Source: Oscillospiraceae bacterium
GTDB taxonomy: Bacteria; Bacillota; Clostridia; Oscillospirales; Acutalibacteraceae
Direction: 5' to 3'
Assembly (NCBI GenBank): GCA_910574995.1
Contig: CAJTCS010000006.1
Coordinates: 105,979 to 169,978, forward strand
DNA length: 64,000 nt
Made by a program: the position numbers and the translations under genes. Below, one piece after another: positions 50,506-60,455 of this stretch. The notes under the pieces are model-generated. The model did not search any database. It saw nothing but the letters and a program-made list of their open reading frames with translations, and was not told the DNA's origin. The first letter of the stretch is position 1, and each line of letters opens with the position of its first letter.

Positions 50506-51151
50506 ACAGTGCCGGGTGCATGTAGAGGGGCCCCTGCGCCGCTGCCCCCTTTGCCAAAGCCCCCTCTCAGGCCAGCCGGGGGAAAACGCCTATCCGGCCC
50601 TTCCCCCGGCCAGGAAGCCCCTGCGGCTGCCCCTGCGCCTGGCCGCCCTGGCCACTGTCGCGGTGGCGGCGGCCTGCGCCGCCGTGAATTACAGCCTGCC
50701 CCAAACCGGCTGGTGGAGTCTTTTGGTTGTTGCCGCTTTGGCCAGCACCTGGCTGGTATTGGGGGTGACAGTCTACAAGCGCGGCAGCCCCATGAAGGCA
50801 ATCGTCTGGCAGCTGGGCGTCATATCCTCCGTTACCCTTTCATGGGACCTGTGTACGGGGTTTGCGGGCTGGTCCCTGGATTTTGTCCTCCCCATCTTCA
50901 TCCCCTGCGCCCAGCTGGCCGCTTTTATTGTGGCCATGGCCTTATGCCTGCGGCCCGCGGAATACCTGTTCTGTTTGACTGCCTGCATCCTTGCGGGCTT
51001 TGCCCCGCTGGTCCCGTTGCTGTGCGGCCTGCTGGGGGTTGTTTACCCCACTGTTATATGCGTGGGTATCAGCCTGGTGGCTTTGGCGGGGCTGCTTTTG
51101 TTCAAGGGGGCCGAGCTGAAGGACGACGCGGTGCGGCGGCTGCATCTGTAA
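50492..51151 (+). CDS. Zinc-ribbon membrane protein (DUF6320 type)
   Basis: 219 residues from ATG 50492 behind GAGGTGGGG. A zinc ribbon (FCKQCRVHVEGPLRRCPLCQ) at the N-terminus is followed by about six membrane helices. This form matches DUF6320 proteins that follow condensation-type acyltransferases in Clostridia. It overlaps the acyltransferase by 14 bases. Its role is not known; it may anchor or help the acyltransferase at the membrane. Confidence 0.7.
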   Translation: MRFCKQCRVHVEGPLRRCPLCQSPLSGQPGENAYPALPPARKPLRLPLRLAALATVAVAAACAAVNYSLPQTGWWSLLVVAALASTWLVLGVTVYKRGSPMKAIVWQLGVISSVTLSWDLCTGFAGWSLDFVLPIFIPCAQLAAFIVAMALCLRPAEYLFCLTACILAGFAPLVPLLCGLLGVVYPTVICVGISLVALAGLLLFKGAELKDDAVRRLHL

Positions 51152-51315
51152 GCCTTTGCCGTAAGGCTTCCCCCATGGGGAAGGCGCTTTCAGCACGCAG
51201 CCGCGAAAAATGGGCCGGCAACCCCCTTAAAAAGGCACATGGGCAACGGCGCGCGTGTAAGCCGCCCTCGCCCCTTCCCGCCGGATTGCGCCGGAAGGGA
51301 TGCAATAATAAACGA

Positions 51316-51347
51316 AAAAGCCGCGCGGCATCTGCCACGCGGCTTTT
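51316..51347. terminator. Bidirectional terminator
   Basis: AAAAGCCGCG (51316-51325) and CGCGGCTTTT (51338-51347) are perfect arms with A and T runs. It separates the esterase operon from the FMN-lipoprotein gene. Confidence 0.8.
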
Positions 51348-51385
51348 CAGCCTTTTTATAGGGTACAGGCCAATACGCCCATACC

Positions 51386-51829
51386 CTAATGGGCCGTATC
51401 TACAAACACAATGCTGGAATCCCCTTTGCGCGCCTGTTCCAGCACAGCCTGGGCCAATATTTGGAACGACCCGTGGGAAGACGTGGCCCCCGTAATCGCG
51501 TCGATGCCGCCTTCGCCTTGCCCTTCCAGAAGCTGGTTCGCGTAATACCGGGTATACGCGTTGGGGTAGGTCCCGTTGGCATGCAGCATGGTACGCATAT
51601 ATGTGTTGTCCCAGCTTTTGATAAACCCGCTGGCATTCTCCGCGTTATACTCTACAGAGACGATATTGCCCCCTTTTACCAGTATGGTGATATATTCTTT
51701 CCAGCCGTGGCTGAATTCGGACGCTTGGGCGGTGTAATAGCCGTCCTGAAGCGCCTCTTGGCTTGCGCACGCTGTTAACAGCGACGCCGCCAGCAACAGG
51801 CCTAAGAGTATCGTAAAAACCCGTTTCAT
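51386..51829 (-). CDS. FMN-binding-domain lipoprotein
   Basis: 147 residues. A lipoprotein signal (TILLGLLLAASLLTACAS) with the lipobox Cys is followed by an FMN-binding domain with the flavinylation motif DAITGATSSHGSF, where ApbE links FMN to Ser/Thr. Such proteins carry electrons outside the membrane. The start overlaps the chemoreceptor stop by four bases, so it is translated together with it. No ApbE or electron-transfer complex is in the window. Confidence 0.8.
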   Translation of the reverse strand: MKRVFTILLGLLLAASLLTACASQEALQDGYYTAQASEFSHGWKEYITILVKGGNIVSVEYNAENASGFIKSWDNTYMRTMLHANGTYPNAYTRYYANQLLEGQGEGGIDAITGATSSHGSFQILAQAVLEQARKGDSSIVFVDTAH

Positions 51830-53841
51830 TGGCCCTGCTCCTCCTTTAAAACAAAGTTTTTTACCTGGGACTGGAGCGCCTCGGCTTCCTTTGCCAGCAA
51901 GCCGCTGGACTGCTCGGTTTCCCCCGCGTTTTGCAGGTTGCGGTCCGCGATGGCGGAGATCGTGGCAATCCGTTCCTCCATAGCGTTCAAGGCGAGCTCT
52001 TGCCCTTGCACCGCCGTTGCCAGCTGATCTGAAATGGTGCTGATCTGCGCGGAGACGTCGGAGATCGCGTGCAGCGAGCCGGCGGTATCCGCGGTCAGAA
52101 GCACGCCTGTCTGGATGATGGCTTTGGTGTTGTTCACCATTTCCGTAGCACTCTGCGCGGCCTCCGCGCTTTTGGCGGCCAGCTGCTTTACCTCGTTGGC
52201 CACAACCGCGAAGCCCTTCCCGGCGGACCCGGCGCGGGCCGCCTCTACAGAGGCGTTAAGGGACAGGATATTGGTTTGGAACGCAATGTCCTCAATGGCC
52301 TTTGCGGTTTTTGTAATCTGCTGCGCGTTGGCGCTGATGTCATCCATGGCAGAGGACAGGGCGGCCATCTGCTTGTTGGCCTTTTGCACGCGCTGGGTAA
52401 TCTCTTCTGTCTGAGAGCGGGTTTGGCCGCTGTTTTTTGTAACGTCGGCCAGCCGGTCCTTCACGTTTCCCACCTCGCGGACCAGTTCCTCGGTAGACTG
52501 GTTCTGCTCTAAGGAGGCCTGGTGCAGCTGCGCGGACTGCCCGCTTAGCTGCTCTGCCATGGCGGTAAGCCGGTCTGCGGCGCAACGGAAGCCGAGGAGG
52601 GTTTCGTTCATGGAATCGGTGATCGTGCACAGGCTGCTGCGGATCAGCATAAAATCGCCCTTATAGCCCACCTGGGGCCCGGTGCGCAGGTCGCCGCCCG
52701 CAACATGGGTCAATACTTGCTGGATATCGGATATGTACCGGTTCAGGCTTTCCAGCGTGGCGTCCAGCGTCTGTGTCATGACCTCCAGCTCATCCCCGGT
52801 ACTGACAGGGAGCACGTCCGTGTGCAGATCGCCGTTGGAGAGCGCCACCATCCGGTCTGTTACGCGCTTTACCGGCTGGGAGATGGAGCGGGCAAAGCGC
52901 CGGATCAGAAGCACAGAGGCCGCTAGGCCAGCCAGCGTGGCCAGGATCGATAGCAGCATGGCGCCATTGATAAAATGGCCGTAATCCGACTTGGGGATCT
53001 GGATGACCAGCGACCACTGGGTCCCCCGGATGGGGGAAAAGGCCACCAGCATCTTCTCCCCGCCAACGGGGAATTCCGCCGCCCCCGTTTCCCCGGTAGA
53101 GACGCGTTCCACCGCGTCGCTATTGCCGCCGCTAAGTTGGGCCAGGGAGCTTTGGCCAAGGGCCAGGGACTGGTCGGGGTGGCCGGTAATGACGCCTTCC
53201 CGGCTGACCATATAGGCTATGCCGTTCCTGCCCAGGTTGATGCTGCTGACCACGTCGTTAAGCAAGTCATATTTATATACGCACATCACATACAGGGCGG
53301 TCTCGCCGTCCTCTTGTATGGGCATGCCCATTGTAATGCCCAGCTTGCCCTGGAAGATGGTGGAGGGGTCGAGGGTTAAATTGTCCGTTTCCCGCAGCAG
53401 CGCCAAAAAACCGCTGTCCAGGTTTTCCGGCGCGCCGCCGGGCCCCTGTACCAGCCTGCCCTCTAGGTCATACAGGGCGATTGTGTAAAGCTCATAAACC
53501 TCTGCCGCTTCTTCCAGCACCGCCCCGCGGCTTGCGGAGAGGGCCGCCGCGTCCCCATCTGGAACGGCGGCCGCGCCCATCCGGGGGTCCGCCGCAATGG
53601 CCATCATGCGGTCGGCCAGCAGATGGATGTTGGCCTCCACCGTCTTGGCCGATTGCCGCGCCATGGGCTGAAGGCTGTCCAACAATATGTTGTTGGCCAG
53701 AGACTGTAGGGAAAGGGCCATGATCACACAGCATATGACCACTAAAATCAGGATATTAAGCGTAGTATTCCTCAATATCCGCCCGTTCAGGCTACGTTTT
53801 GCCCCCCGCCCGGCGGGGGATTCCGCTTGCTTTCCAGTCAC
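51826..53841 (-). CDS. Methyl-accepting chemotaxis protein with dCache-type sensor
   Basis: 671 residues from a GTG behind AAAGGAG. Membrane helix 1 at residues 28-50, a dCache-like extracellular domain (about 55-285), helix 2 at 290-312, HAMP (RFARSISQPVKRVTDRMVAL), then the signalling domain with its tip (IAFQTNILSLNASVEAARAG, then GKGFAVVANEVKQLAAKSAE). It is followed with a four-base overlap by the FMN-binding lipoprotein gene. A redox-linked chemosensory role is suggested by this pairing only. Confidence 0.85.
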   Translation of the reverse strand: MTGKQAESPAGRGAKRSLNGRILRNTTLNILILVVICCVIMALSLQSLANNILLDSLQPMARQSAKTVEANIHLLADRMMAIAADPRMGAAAVPDGDAAALSASRGAVLEEAAEVYELYTIALYDLEGRLVQGPGGAPENLDSGFLALLRETDNLTLDPSTIFQGKLGITMGMPIQEDGETALYVMCVYKYDLLNDVVSSINLGRNGIAYMVSREGVITGHPDQSLALGQSSLAQLSGGNSDAVERVSTGETGAAEFPVGGEKMLVAFSPIRGTQWSLVIQIPKSDYGHFINGAMLLSILATLAGLAASVLLIRRFARSISQPVKRVTDRMVALSNGDLHTDVLPVSTGDELEVMTQTLDATLESLNRYISDIQQVLTHVAGGDLRTGPQVGYKGDFMLIRSSLCTITDSMNETLLGFRCAADRLTAMAEQLSGQSAQLHQASLEQNQSTEELVREVGNVKDRLADVTKNSGQTRSQTEEITQRVQKANKQMAALSSAMDDISANAQQITKTAKAIEDIAFQTNILSLNASVEAARAGSAGKGFAVVANEVKQLAAKSAEAAQSATEMVNNTKAIIQTGVLLTADTAGSLHAISDVSAQISTISDQLATAVQGQELALNAMEERIATISAIADRNLQNAGETEQSSGLLAKEAEALQSQVKNFVLKEEQGQ

Positions 53842-54216
53842 GTTCCTGTCGCTCCTTTTCTGGATGATGTTGGGTCAATAAACAGAACAAAAGCCGCTCG
53901 CACCACCAGTTAAAAAAACGTGCGCCGCGCCAAACTGATGGGCGATAGACTTCCCCGGCTAGTATAGCACAAATTTCCTGATAAGGGAAGCGGCTTTTTT
54001 TTACACCGGCGGGCCTGCTGTTTTCCGCCGCTTATCGTTGACATGACTGGATGCATGTGGTATTATGACAAGGATTTTTGGGATTATACGGCGAAGCTAT
54101 AGGGGCCGGGCCGGGTTATACCAGTACTTTGGGACGGGGCCCTCCGGTACGGGCCCCCATACGGGGATTTGCCGTGGTAACTATGGCCGGCAAGCGGCCA
54201 ATGTGGAGGATGATAT
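53842..54216. other. Intergenic region between chemoreceptor and hybrid kinases
   Basis: No gene supported. It holds a GTGCTATACT -10-like element for the leftward chemoreceptor near 53960, the rightward promoter at 54038-54066, and a 145-base GC-rich leader with GGGGCCC/GGGCCCC hairpin arms near 54137-54158. Confidence 0.45.
54038..54066 (+). promoter_or_regulatory. Promoter of the hybrid kinase operon
   Basis: TTGACA (54038-54043) and TATTAT (54061-54066) are 17 bases apart. Transcription would start near 54073, leaving a leader of about 145 bases. Confidence 0.75.
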
Positions 54217-56850
54217 ATGGACTATTCAAAAGGGCTTTCGGCACAGGCGGGGGAAGGGGCCCCGGCCGGTGGGGCCTATGAGCAGCACAGCGGCATGCGG
54301 AGCGTGCAGAATCTGGAGGCCGTCATCAACGAGGGCCTCCGCGTCGCCCTGTTGGAAGAAACCCCAGACCAATCGCTGGAGGTGCTGCTGGAGCATCTTG
54401 GGAAAGCGTTGAATGGGGAACGGACCTATATTTTTGAGCAAAACAGCTGCGGCGGCGACGACAATACCTACGAGTGGGCGGCCGAGGGCGTGGCGCCGGA
54501 AAAGGAGAACCTGCAAAATGTCCCTTCCGAGGTGTGCGCCAGCTGGTACCGGAAATTCGGCGTCGGCAGGCACATTGTCATCGAGCGCCTGGAGGATATC
54601 CGGGAGACAGACCCGCTTCAATATGAGAACCTGAAGCGGCAGGGGATCCATTCCCTTGTGGTGGTCCCCCTTTATGACGGCAAAAAGACCATCGGCTTTT
54701 ACGGCGTGGACAACCCCCCGGTCAAATCGATAGGGTACGCGTCGAATATGCTGCAGACCGCGGCGTATTTTATCGTGTCCTCCCTGAAACGCCGCAACCT
54801 GTTCCGCGAGCTTCAAAAGCGCAGCTATAACGTGCTCCATGCCCTCAGCGTGGATTACCTGTGCATCTACCAGGTGAACTTCGACACGGGCGAATGCGAA
54901 ATATACCGCAGCAGCGAACAGGTGGGCATGGACTGGGCCGCCCATTTTAAGGACGGCTACCAGGCGGCCATGGAGCGGTACATTTCCCAATACGTGGTCC
55001 CGCAAGACCAGGAACGGCTGCGCGCCATGATCAAAAAGGAATATGTGCTCAAACGGCTTATGGCAAAGCAGAAGTTTTCCGTCCGGTACCAGGTGCGTGA
55101 CAACGTCTCGGGGCTTAAGTACTTGGAGATCCATTTTTCCACCATGGGGGATGCGGCAACGCAGAACTGCGCGATTTTCGCGCAGCGGGACGCCAATGCC
55201 CTTGTAGAGCAGGAGGAAAAATACAGGCTGCAGGCAAGGCAGAGCCTGGAGGACATTTTAGAGGGCGCCAGGACGGGCATCTGGACGATTGAGCTGGAAG
55301 AGGGCTGCCCGCCGAGGATGTACGCGGACCGGACTATGCGGATCCTCCTGGGCGTGCCGGAAGGGGTTGGGCCAGAGGAATGCTACCGGTGCTGGTTTGA
55401 ACGCATTGAGCCGGACTACGTGGAGATGGTGGAGGAATCTGTACGGGAGATGCTGAAAACCGGGCGTTCCGAAGTGGTTTACCCCTGGAACCATCCGGAG
55501 CTGGGGAAGATTTATGTCCGCTGCGGCGGCGTGCCGGACAAGACCTTCCAAAAATCCGGCGCCAGCCTGAACGGGTACCATCAGGACATCACGGAGACCA
55601 TGGTGACAAGGAAAAAGCAAGAGCAGTCCATCATGGAACTGCTGGAACGGGTGCGGCGCGCAAACTCGGCCAAAAGCGAGTTCCTTTCCCACATGTCCCA
55701 CGACCTGCGCACGCCGATCAATGGGATATTGGGGATGCTGGCCATCTTGGAAAAAAGCCAGGGCGACCCCAAGCGGCAGGAAGAGTGCCAGAGGAAAATC
55801 CGTGTGTCGACAGAGCACCTGCTGTCCCTGGTGAACGACGTTCTGCAGGTCAGCAAGCTGGAAAGCGGAAGGCCGGCGGCCGTTGAGGAGCCATTTGACC
55901 TTAGCGCGGCTTTGGAGGACTGCGTTACGGTGCTGTCCCCCCAGGCGGAAGAACGGGGGATCCGCCTGGAGCTGGAGAAATCCGGCCTGCGGCATTGCCG
56001 GGTAATTGGGAACCCGCTGCACTTGAAGCAAATCCTGATGAACGTCATAGACAACGCGCTTAAGTATAACCGGCCCCACGGCTCTGTATTTGTCCAGGCG
56101 GAAGAGACCGCTTTCCAGGACGGGGCCGCAAGATACCGGTTTATCGTTGAGGATACGGGCATCGGCATTGGGGAGGACTTCAAAGACCACATTTTCGAGC
56201 CCTTTACCCAAGAGCGCCAAGACGCGAGGACCCACTACAGCGGCGTGGGGCTTGGCATGTCTATTGTAAAGAAGCTGGTAGACCAAATGAAGGGGACCGT
56301 AAAGGTAGATAGCCAGGCCGGCCAGGGGAGCGTGGTCCAAATCGTGCTGCCCATCCGGGTCGACGAGGCGTGGAAGGGGCCGGCAGAGGAGGAGGGCCGG
56401 GACGCGGCGGGCCATATCGCCGGGATGCGCATCCTTCTGGTAGAGGACAATGAGATCAACTGCGAAATTGTGGAGTATATCCTTACAGAAGCGGGGGCGC
56501 AGGTAGCTACGGCCAGCAACGGGAAAGATGCCATAGACGCTTTTACGGCGTCTGCCCCCGGGACGTTCGGCTGCGTGCTTATGGACCTGATGATGCCGGT
56601 TATGAGCGGGTACGAGGCGGCGCGGGTCATCCGCGGCCTAGACCGGCCGGACGCGAAAACCGTGCCCATCATCGCGCTGTCTGCAAACGCGTTCGAAGAG
56701 GATATCGCCCTGGCAAAGGACGCCGGGATGGACGAGCATCTGGCGAAGCCGGTGGACATCCGTAAAATGCTGCGGGCCATAAGCCGGCTGGGGGGCGGCC
56801 GGGAACGCAAACCCGATGACGCCCGGCAAGCGGGCCATTCCCATGTTTAA
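54217..56850 (+). CDS. Cytoplasmic hybrid histidine kinase (GAF-PAS-HisKA-HATPase-REC)
   Basis: 877 residues without membrane helices. A GAF-like domain fills about residues 25-190, a further sensor region 195-340, a PAS-like domain 345-470, HisKA at about 485-550 (FLSHMSHDLRTPINGILGML), HATPase with NVIDNALKYN and GVGLGMSIVKKL, and a receiver from about 736 (RILLVEDNEINCEIVEYILT) with its Asp in CVLMDLMMPVMSG. It is a soluble sensor that passes phosphate to its own receiver. The next gene is a second hybrid kinase 20 bases on. No output regulator gene is adjacent. Confidence 0.85.
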   Translation: MDYSKGLSAQAGEGAPAGGAYEQHSGMRSVQNLEAVINEGLRVALLEETPDQSLEVLLEHLGKALNGERTYIFEQNSCGGDDNTYEWAAEGVAPEKENLQNVPSEVCASWYRKFGVGRHIVIERLEDIRETDPLQYENLKRQGIHSLVVVPLYDGKKTIGFYGVDNPPVKSIGYASNMLQTAAYFIVSSLKRRNLFRELQKRSYNVLHALSVDYLCIYQVNFDTGECEIYRSSEQVGMDWAAHFKDGYQAAMERYISQYVVPQDQERLRAMIKKEYVLKRLMAKQKFSVRYQVRDNVSGLKYLEIHFSTMGDAATQNCAIFAQRDANALVEQEEKYRLQARQSLEDILEGARTGIWTIELEEGCPPRMYADRTMRILLGVPEGVGPEECYRCWFERIEPDYVEMVEESVREMLKTGRSEVVYPWNHPELGKIYVRCGGVPDKTFQKSGASLNGYHQDITETMVTRKKQEQSIMELLERVRRANSAKSEFLSHMSHDLRTPINGILGMLAILEKSQGDPKRQEECQRKIRVSTEHLLSLVNDVLQVSKLESGRPAAVEEPFDLSAALEDCVTVLSPQAEERGIRLELEKSGLRHCRVIGNPLHLKQILMNVIDNALKYNRPHGSVFVQAEETAFQDGAARYRFIVEDTGIGIGEDFKDHIFEPFTQERQDARTHYSGVGLGMSIVKKLVDQMKGTVKVDSQAGQGSVVQIVLPIRVDEAWKGPAEEEGRDAAGHIAGMRILLVEDNEINCEIVEYILTEAGAQVATASNGKDAIDAFTASAPGTFGCVLMDLMMPVMSGYEAARVIRGLDRPDAKTVPIIALSANAFEEDIALAKDAGMDEHLAKPVDIRKMLRAISRLGGGRERKPDDARQAGHSHV

Positions 56851-56870
56851 AACGGTGGAGATAAAAAAGT

Positions 56871-59477
56871 ATGAGAAACAAGGCTTTACCACAATCTTTA
56901 AAAATCGGCACAGCCGTGGCCGTTTGTTTGACTGTTTTCGTGTTTTCCTTCCTTGGGATGTCCATTCACCATATGAGCGAAAACGCCATTGAGGATGTGG
57001 GCACCACATATATGGCGGGGATGAACGAGCAGGTGTCCTTACACTTTGAGACGATTATCGAGCTCCGCCTGACGATGGCGGAATCGATCGCGCACATTGC
57101 CCAGGGGGAAGAGGGCTCTGGTTACGGGTCGAAAGAAGAGATCGAATACGGCGCGAGGGCAAGGCATTTCCTGTGCGCCGGCCTGTATTCGCCCGATGGC
57201 GGGATTGAAATGATTTTCGGAGACCCTGTAGAGCTTAACCACCCCGGCCCGTTTTTAGAAAGCCTGCAAAAGGGGGAGCGCAAGGCGGCGTCGGCTGTTG
57301 ACAGCCGCGGGGAAGGCGTAATTCTGTTCGGCGTCCCCTGCGAATACCCCATGGCTGACGGGAGCGGCAGCCTGGCCATGGTGGTGGGGCTTTCCACCCA
57401 ATATATGGGGGAGGTCCTTTTCCTGGATTCAGACAGCTCGCTGATGTATTCCTTCGTCATACGCGAGGACGGCAGCTACGTTGTGGGCAACGAGGGCGAC
57501 GCCCATGAGAATTATTTTGACAGGCTTTACAGCTTTTTTGACGAAGAAGAGGGGGATGTGGCCCCTTACATTGAACAGATGACGGCGGCCATCCACGCGG
57601 GCGAAGATTACTCGGTTATCCTGCAAAGCGGCGAATCGCGCCGCCACTTGTATTGCACCAGCCTTCCGTACTGCGACTGGTATCTGGTAACCATCCTTCC
57701 CTTTAACAGGCTGGACCACGCGATTTCAGACATGAGCGGCCGGTGGCTTGCCATTGTGTACGCCTCTTCTTTTGTGGTAATTGCCATGCTTTTTTACATA
57801 TTCTTCCAATATTTGCGCGTGTTCAGGCGCCAGGTATCGGAATTGAAGCGTGTGAACACGGAAATGGACGGGGCGCGCAAGGCTGCTGAAAGGGCGCGGA
57901 GATCCGCTGAAGAAGCGCGGAAAGAGGCGGAACACGCCAACGCGGCCAAACAGGAATTCCTCTCCAGCATGAGCCATGATATACGCACCCCCATGAACGC
58001 TATAATCGGAATGACCTCGTTGGCCATAGACAACGCGCGCAATCCCGAACAGGTGCAGGACTATCTGCGTAAGATCGCGCTGTCCAGCAAGCACTTGCTG
58101 GGGCTTATCAACGACGTGCTGGATATATCGAAAATCGAAAGCGGCAAAATGACGCTGCATATAGAGCCGGCGTCGTTACGGGAGGTGATGGACAGCATCA
58201 TCAATATCGTGCAGCCCCAGGTCAGGGCGAAAAACCAGAGGTTCCGCGCGGACGCCTATGGGATCCTTTCGGAAAATGTGCGCTGCGACAGCGTGCGGCT
58301 GAATCAGGTATTGATTAACCTACTGGGGAACGCCGTCAAATTTACGCCGGAGAAGGGCTCCGTCCAAGTGTCGGTGTATCAAGAGGCGCTGCCAGGGGAC
58401 GCCTCCCGCGTGCGCACCCATTTCCTGGTAAGCGACACGGGCATCGGCATGTCAAAAGAATACCAAAAGGTGCTGTTCGAGTCTTTCAGCCGGGAGGACA
58501 ACACCCGGGTACAAAAAACCGAAGGCTCTGGCCTGGGGATGGCCATTACCAAATGTATTGTAGACGCCATGGACGGCGCCATCTCTGTCCGCAGCGAACC
58601 GGGCAAAGGCAGCCAGTTCCACGTGGCGCTCGATTTGGAAAAGGCGGCGGAACAGGGGATGGACGCAGCCTTCCCAAACTGGGATATATTGGTGGTGGAC
58701 GGCGACGAGCGGATGTGCGCCGACGCGGCGCGTTCTTTCGCGTCCATGGGCCTCTGTGCCGAATGGTGCCTGGAGGGAGAGCGGGCAATGGAACGGATTG
58801 CCGAACGCCGCCGCCAGGGCAAGGGCTATCAGCTGGTCCTTTTGGGATGGGAACTGCCGGACATGGGCGGGGTCGAGGCCGCCCGGGCAATCCGCCTGCA
58901 ATGTGGGGAAGACAGCCCGGCCTTGCTGCTTTTGGCCTGCGATTGGGGCGGGATGGAAGAGGAGGCCCGGGAAGCGGGGGTTTCCGGCTTGGTCCCCAAG
59001 CCGCTGTTCAGGTCCACTTTGTATGACGCCCTGAAAGCCTTTGCCGGCGCCGCCGTTGAAGAAACCGCCGGCGCCCCTGAAGCGGCAGACCGGACGCTTC
59101 GCGGGAAACACATTTTATTGGCGGAAGATAACGAGCTTAACTGGGAAGTTGCGCGGGAGCTGCTCTCCTGCCTTGAAATGGAGCTGGATTGGGTAGAAAA
59201 CGGGCAGGCTTGCGTTACAAAATTTGAGAAGTCCCCTGTGGGGTATTACGACGCGATTATTATGGACGTGCGGATGCCCATTATGGACGGTTACGAAGCG
59301 ACTGGGGCAATCCGAAAGCTGGAACGCGGGGACGCGGATATCCCCATTATCGCTATGACCGCCGACGCGTTTTCAGAAGATATCCAGAAGTGTTTGGCGT
59401 GCGGCATGAACGACCATTTGGCAAAACCGATCGACATACAGGCGGTGGCCCGCAAATTGAAAAAATATATGAAATAA
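56871..59477 (+). CDS. Membrane hybrid histidine kinase with two receiver domains
   Basis: 868 residues. Helix 1 at about residues 14-34, an extracellular Cache-like domain, helix 2 at about 290-312, a coiled coil, HisKA near 360 ([20 protein letters not shown]), HATPase ([25 protein letters not shown]), then two receivers. The first receiver (about 603-725) has Gly at the phosphoacceptor site ([13 protein letters not shown]) and is probably inactive. The second (about 745-868) is intact ([15 protein letters not shown]). It is co-transcribed with the preceding hybrid kinase. Confidence 0.85.
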   Translation: MRNKALPQSLKIGTAVAVCLTVFVFSFLGMSIHHMSENAIEDVGTTYMAGMNEQVSLHFETIIELRLTMAESIAHIAQGEEGSGYGSKEEIEYGARARHFLCAGLYSPDGGIEMIFGDPVELNHPGPFLESLQKGERKAASAVDSRGEGVILFGVPCEYPMADGSGSLAMVVGLSTQYMGEVLFLDSDSSLMYSFVIREDGSYVVGNEGDAHENYFDRLYSFFDEEEGDVAPYIEQMTAAIHAGEDYSVILQSGESRRHLYCTSLPYCDWYLVTILPFNRLDHAISDMSGRWLAIVYASSFVVIAMLFYIFFQYLRVFRRQVSELKRVNTEMDGARKAAERARRSAEEARKEAEHANAAKQEFLSSMSHDIRTPMNAIIGMTSLAIDNARNPEQVQDYLRKIALSSKHLLGLINDVLDISKIESGKMTLHIEPASLREVMDSIINIVQPQVRAKNQRFRADAYGILSENVRCDSVRLNQVLINLLGNAVKFTPEKGSVQVSVYQEALPGDASRVRTHFLVSDTGIGMSKEYQKVLFESFSREDNTRVQKTEGSGLGMAITKCIVDAMDGAISVRSEPGKGSQFHVALDLEKAAEQGMDAAFPNWDILVVDGDERMCADAARSFASMGLCAEWCLEGERAMERIAERRRQGKGYQLVLLGWELPDMGGVEAARAIRLQCGEDSPALLLLACDWGGMEEEAREAGVSGLVPKPLFRSTLYDALKAFAGAAVEETAGAPEAADRTLRGKHILLAEDNELNWEVARELLSCLEMELDWVENGQACVTKFEKSPVGYYDAIIMDVRMPIMDGYEATGAIRKLERGDADIPIIAMTADAFSEDIQKCLACGMNDHLAKPIDIQAVARKLKKYMK

Positions 59478-59502
59478 GGGGTTACAGGCAGGCAATGGAA
59501 AA

Positions 59503-59546
59503 GGATGGGGCGCGGGCGGCCGTTTACGACTGCCCGCGCCCCATCC
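59503..59546. terminator. Very stable hairpin after the hybrid kinases
   Basis: GGATGGGGCGCGGGC (59503-59517) and GCCCGCGCCCCATCC (59532-59546) are perfect 15-base arms. There is no clear T-run, but no gene crosses it. Confidence 0.65.
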
Positions 59547-59655
59547 CGCATGGTTCCCCACTCCCCTTAAAGCCCCGCCATACGGGCCTGGGGGCGGCCG
59601 TGCCGCGTAAGGGGTGGGTTTCCCGCCGTGCCTTTGGCAGATGAGATGCCTTAGG

Positions 59656-60303
59656 CTATAGCAGGCCCAGGAAGAATTCGAAAAGGGGCCGGCCGTCCAC
59701 CGTGTCGGGGCGGGCGCGGGAGAGCATCATGCGCTCGGGGTGCCACTGTACGGCGTACAGGCCCTTTCCCGGGCAGGACAAAGCCTCGCATACTCCGTCT
59801 TCCGCCTGGGCGCATACCGAAAGCCCCGGGGCGATGGGCCCGGCCCCTTGGTGGTGGGCGCTGTTTACCGGGAACTCCTCCCCGTACAGGGCGTACAGGA
59901 AGCCCCCCGGATGGGCCCGCACCAGGTGCCGTTTGTCCCCGGTGGATTCCTCCCAGGCGTGGGCCCCGGCTGTAGGCAGGTCTTGGACAAGCCCGCCGCC
60001 CAGGGCAACGTTTAGCACCTGCAGGCCCCGGCATATGCCCAAAATGGGCTTGCCCGCCGCCAGGAACCTTTCTACCAGCCGGAATTCCGCCTCGTCCCGT
60101 TCCGGCTCGAAATTTTTGCTTCCCTGGTTTCCCTGGCCGTACCGCCCCGGCAGGATATCCCCGCCGCCGGCCAGCAGCAGCCCCCCGCACCCGTGCGCGT
60201 CTTCTATGTCCAGCGACGGCACCGGCACGGCGCCGCAGGCCTCTAGGGCCTGGCAATAGTTGGCCCGTTGGTCGCGGGCGCCATAGAGGAAAACCTTTGC
60301 CAT
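59656..60303 (-). CDS. Class I glutamine amidotransferase (PuuD-like peptidase C26)
   Basis: 215 residues from ATG 60303. The nucleophile elbow GICRGLQVLN carries the Cys, and AVQWHPERM the His and Glu of the triad. LLAGGGDILPGRYGQ fits the gamma-glutamyl-gamma-aminobutyrate hydrolase group, which splits gamma-glutamyl amides. The family is usually about 230-250 residues, so this is a short member. It stands alone on the minus strand. Confidence 0.75.
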   Translation of the reverse strand: MAKVFLYGARDQRANYCQALEACGAVPVPSLDIEDAHGCGGLLLAGGGDILPGRYGQGNQGSKNFEPERDEAEFRLVERFLAAGKPILGICRGLQVLNVALGGGLVQDLPTAGAHAWEESTGDKRHLVRAHPGGFLYALYGEEFPVNSAHHQGAGPIAPGLSVCAQAEDGVCEALSCPGKGLYAVQWHPERMMLSRARPDTVDGRPLFEFFLGLL

Positions 60304-60455
60304 ATAGAACCATCTCCAATAAAAATTTTTTTGCCGGTCCGCCAACACCGCCCGTTCCCCAAAATCCGTGGCAGCTTTTTCCTATAATCATATTATGCCA
60401 AACGTGGGAAAATAGCTTTTAAGATAAAAAAACCGCGGGGAAAGGCGGGGGAGCC

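Noticed and set aside
54067-54216. Possible cyclic-di-GMP riboswitch before the hybrid kinases
   Set aside because: A GGGACGG stretch looked suggestive, but the conserved GEMM core and receptor are absent.
55258-56415. A 385-codon minus-strand frame across the hybrid kinase
   Set aside because: Shadow of the HisKA/HATPase coding sequence with no ribosome site or motif.
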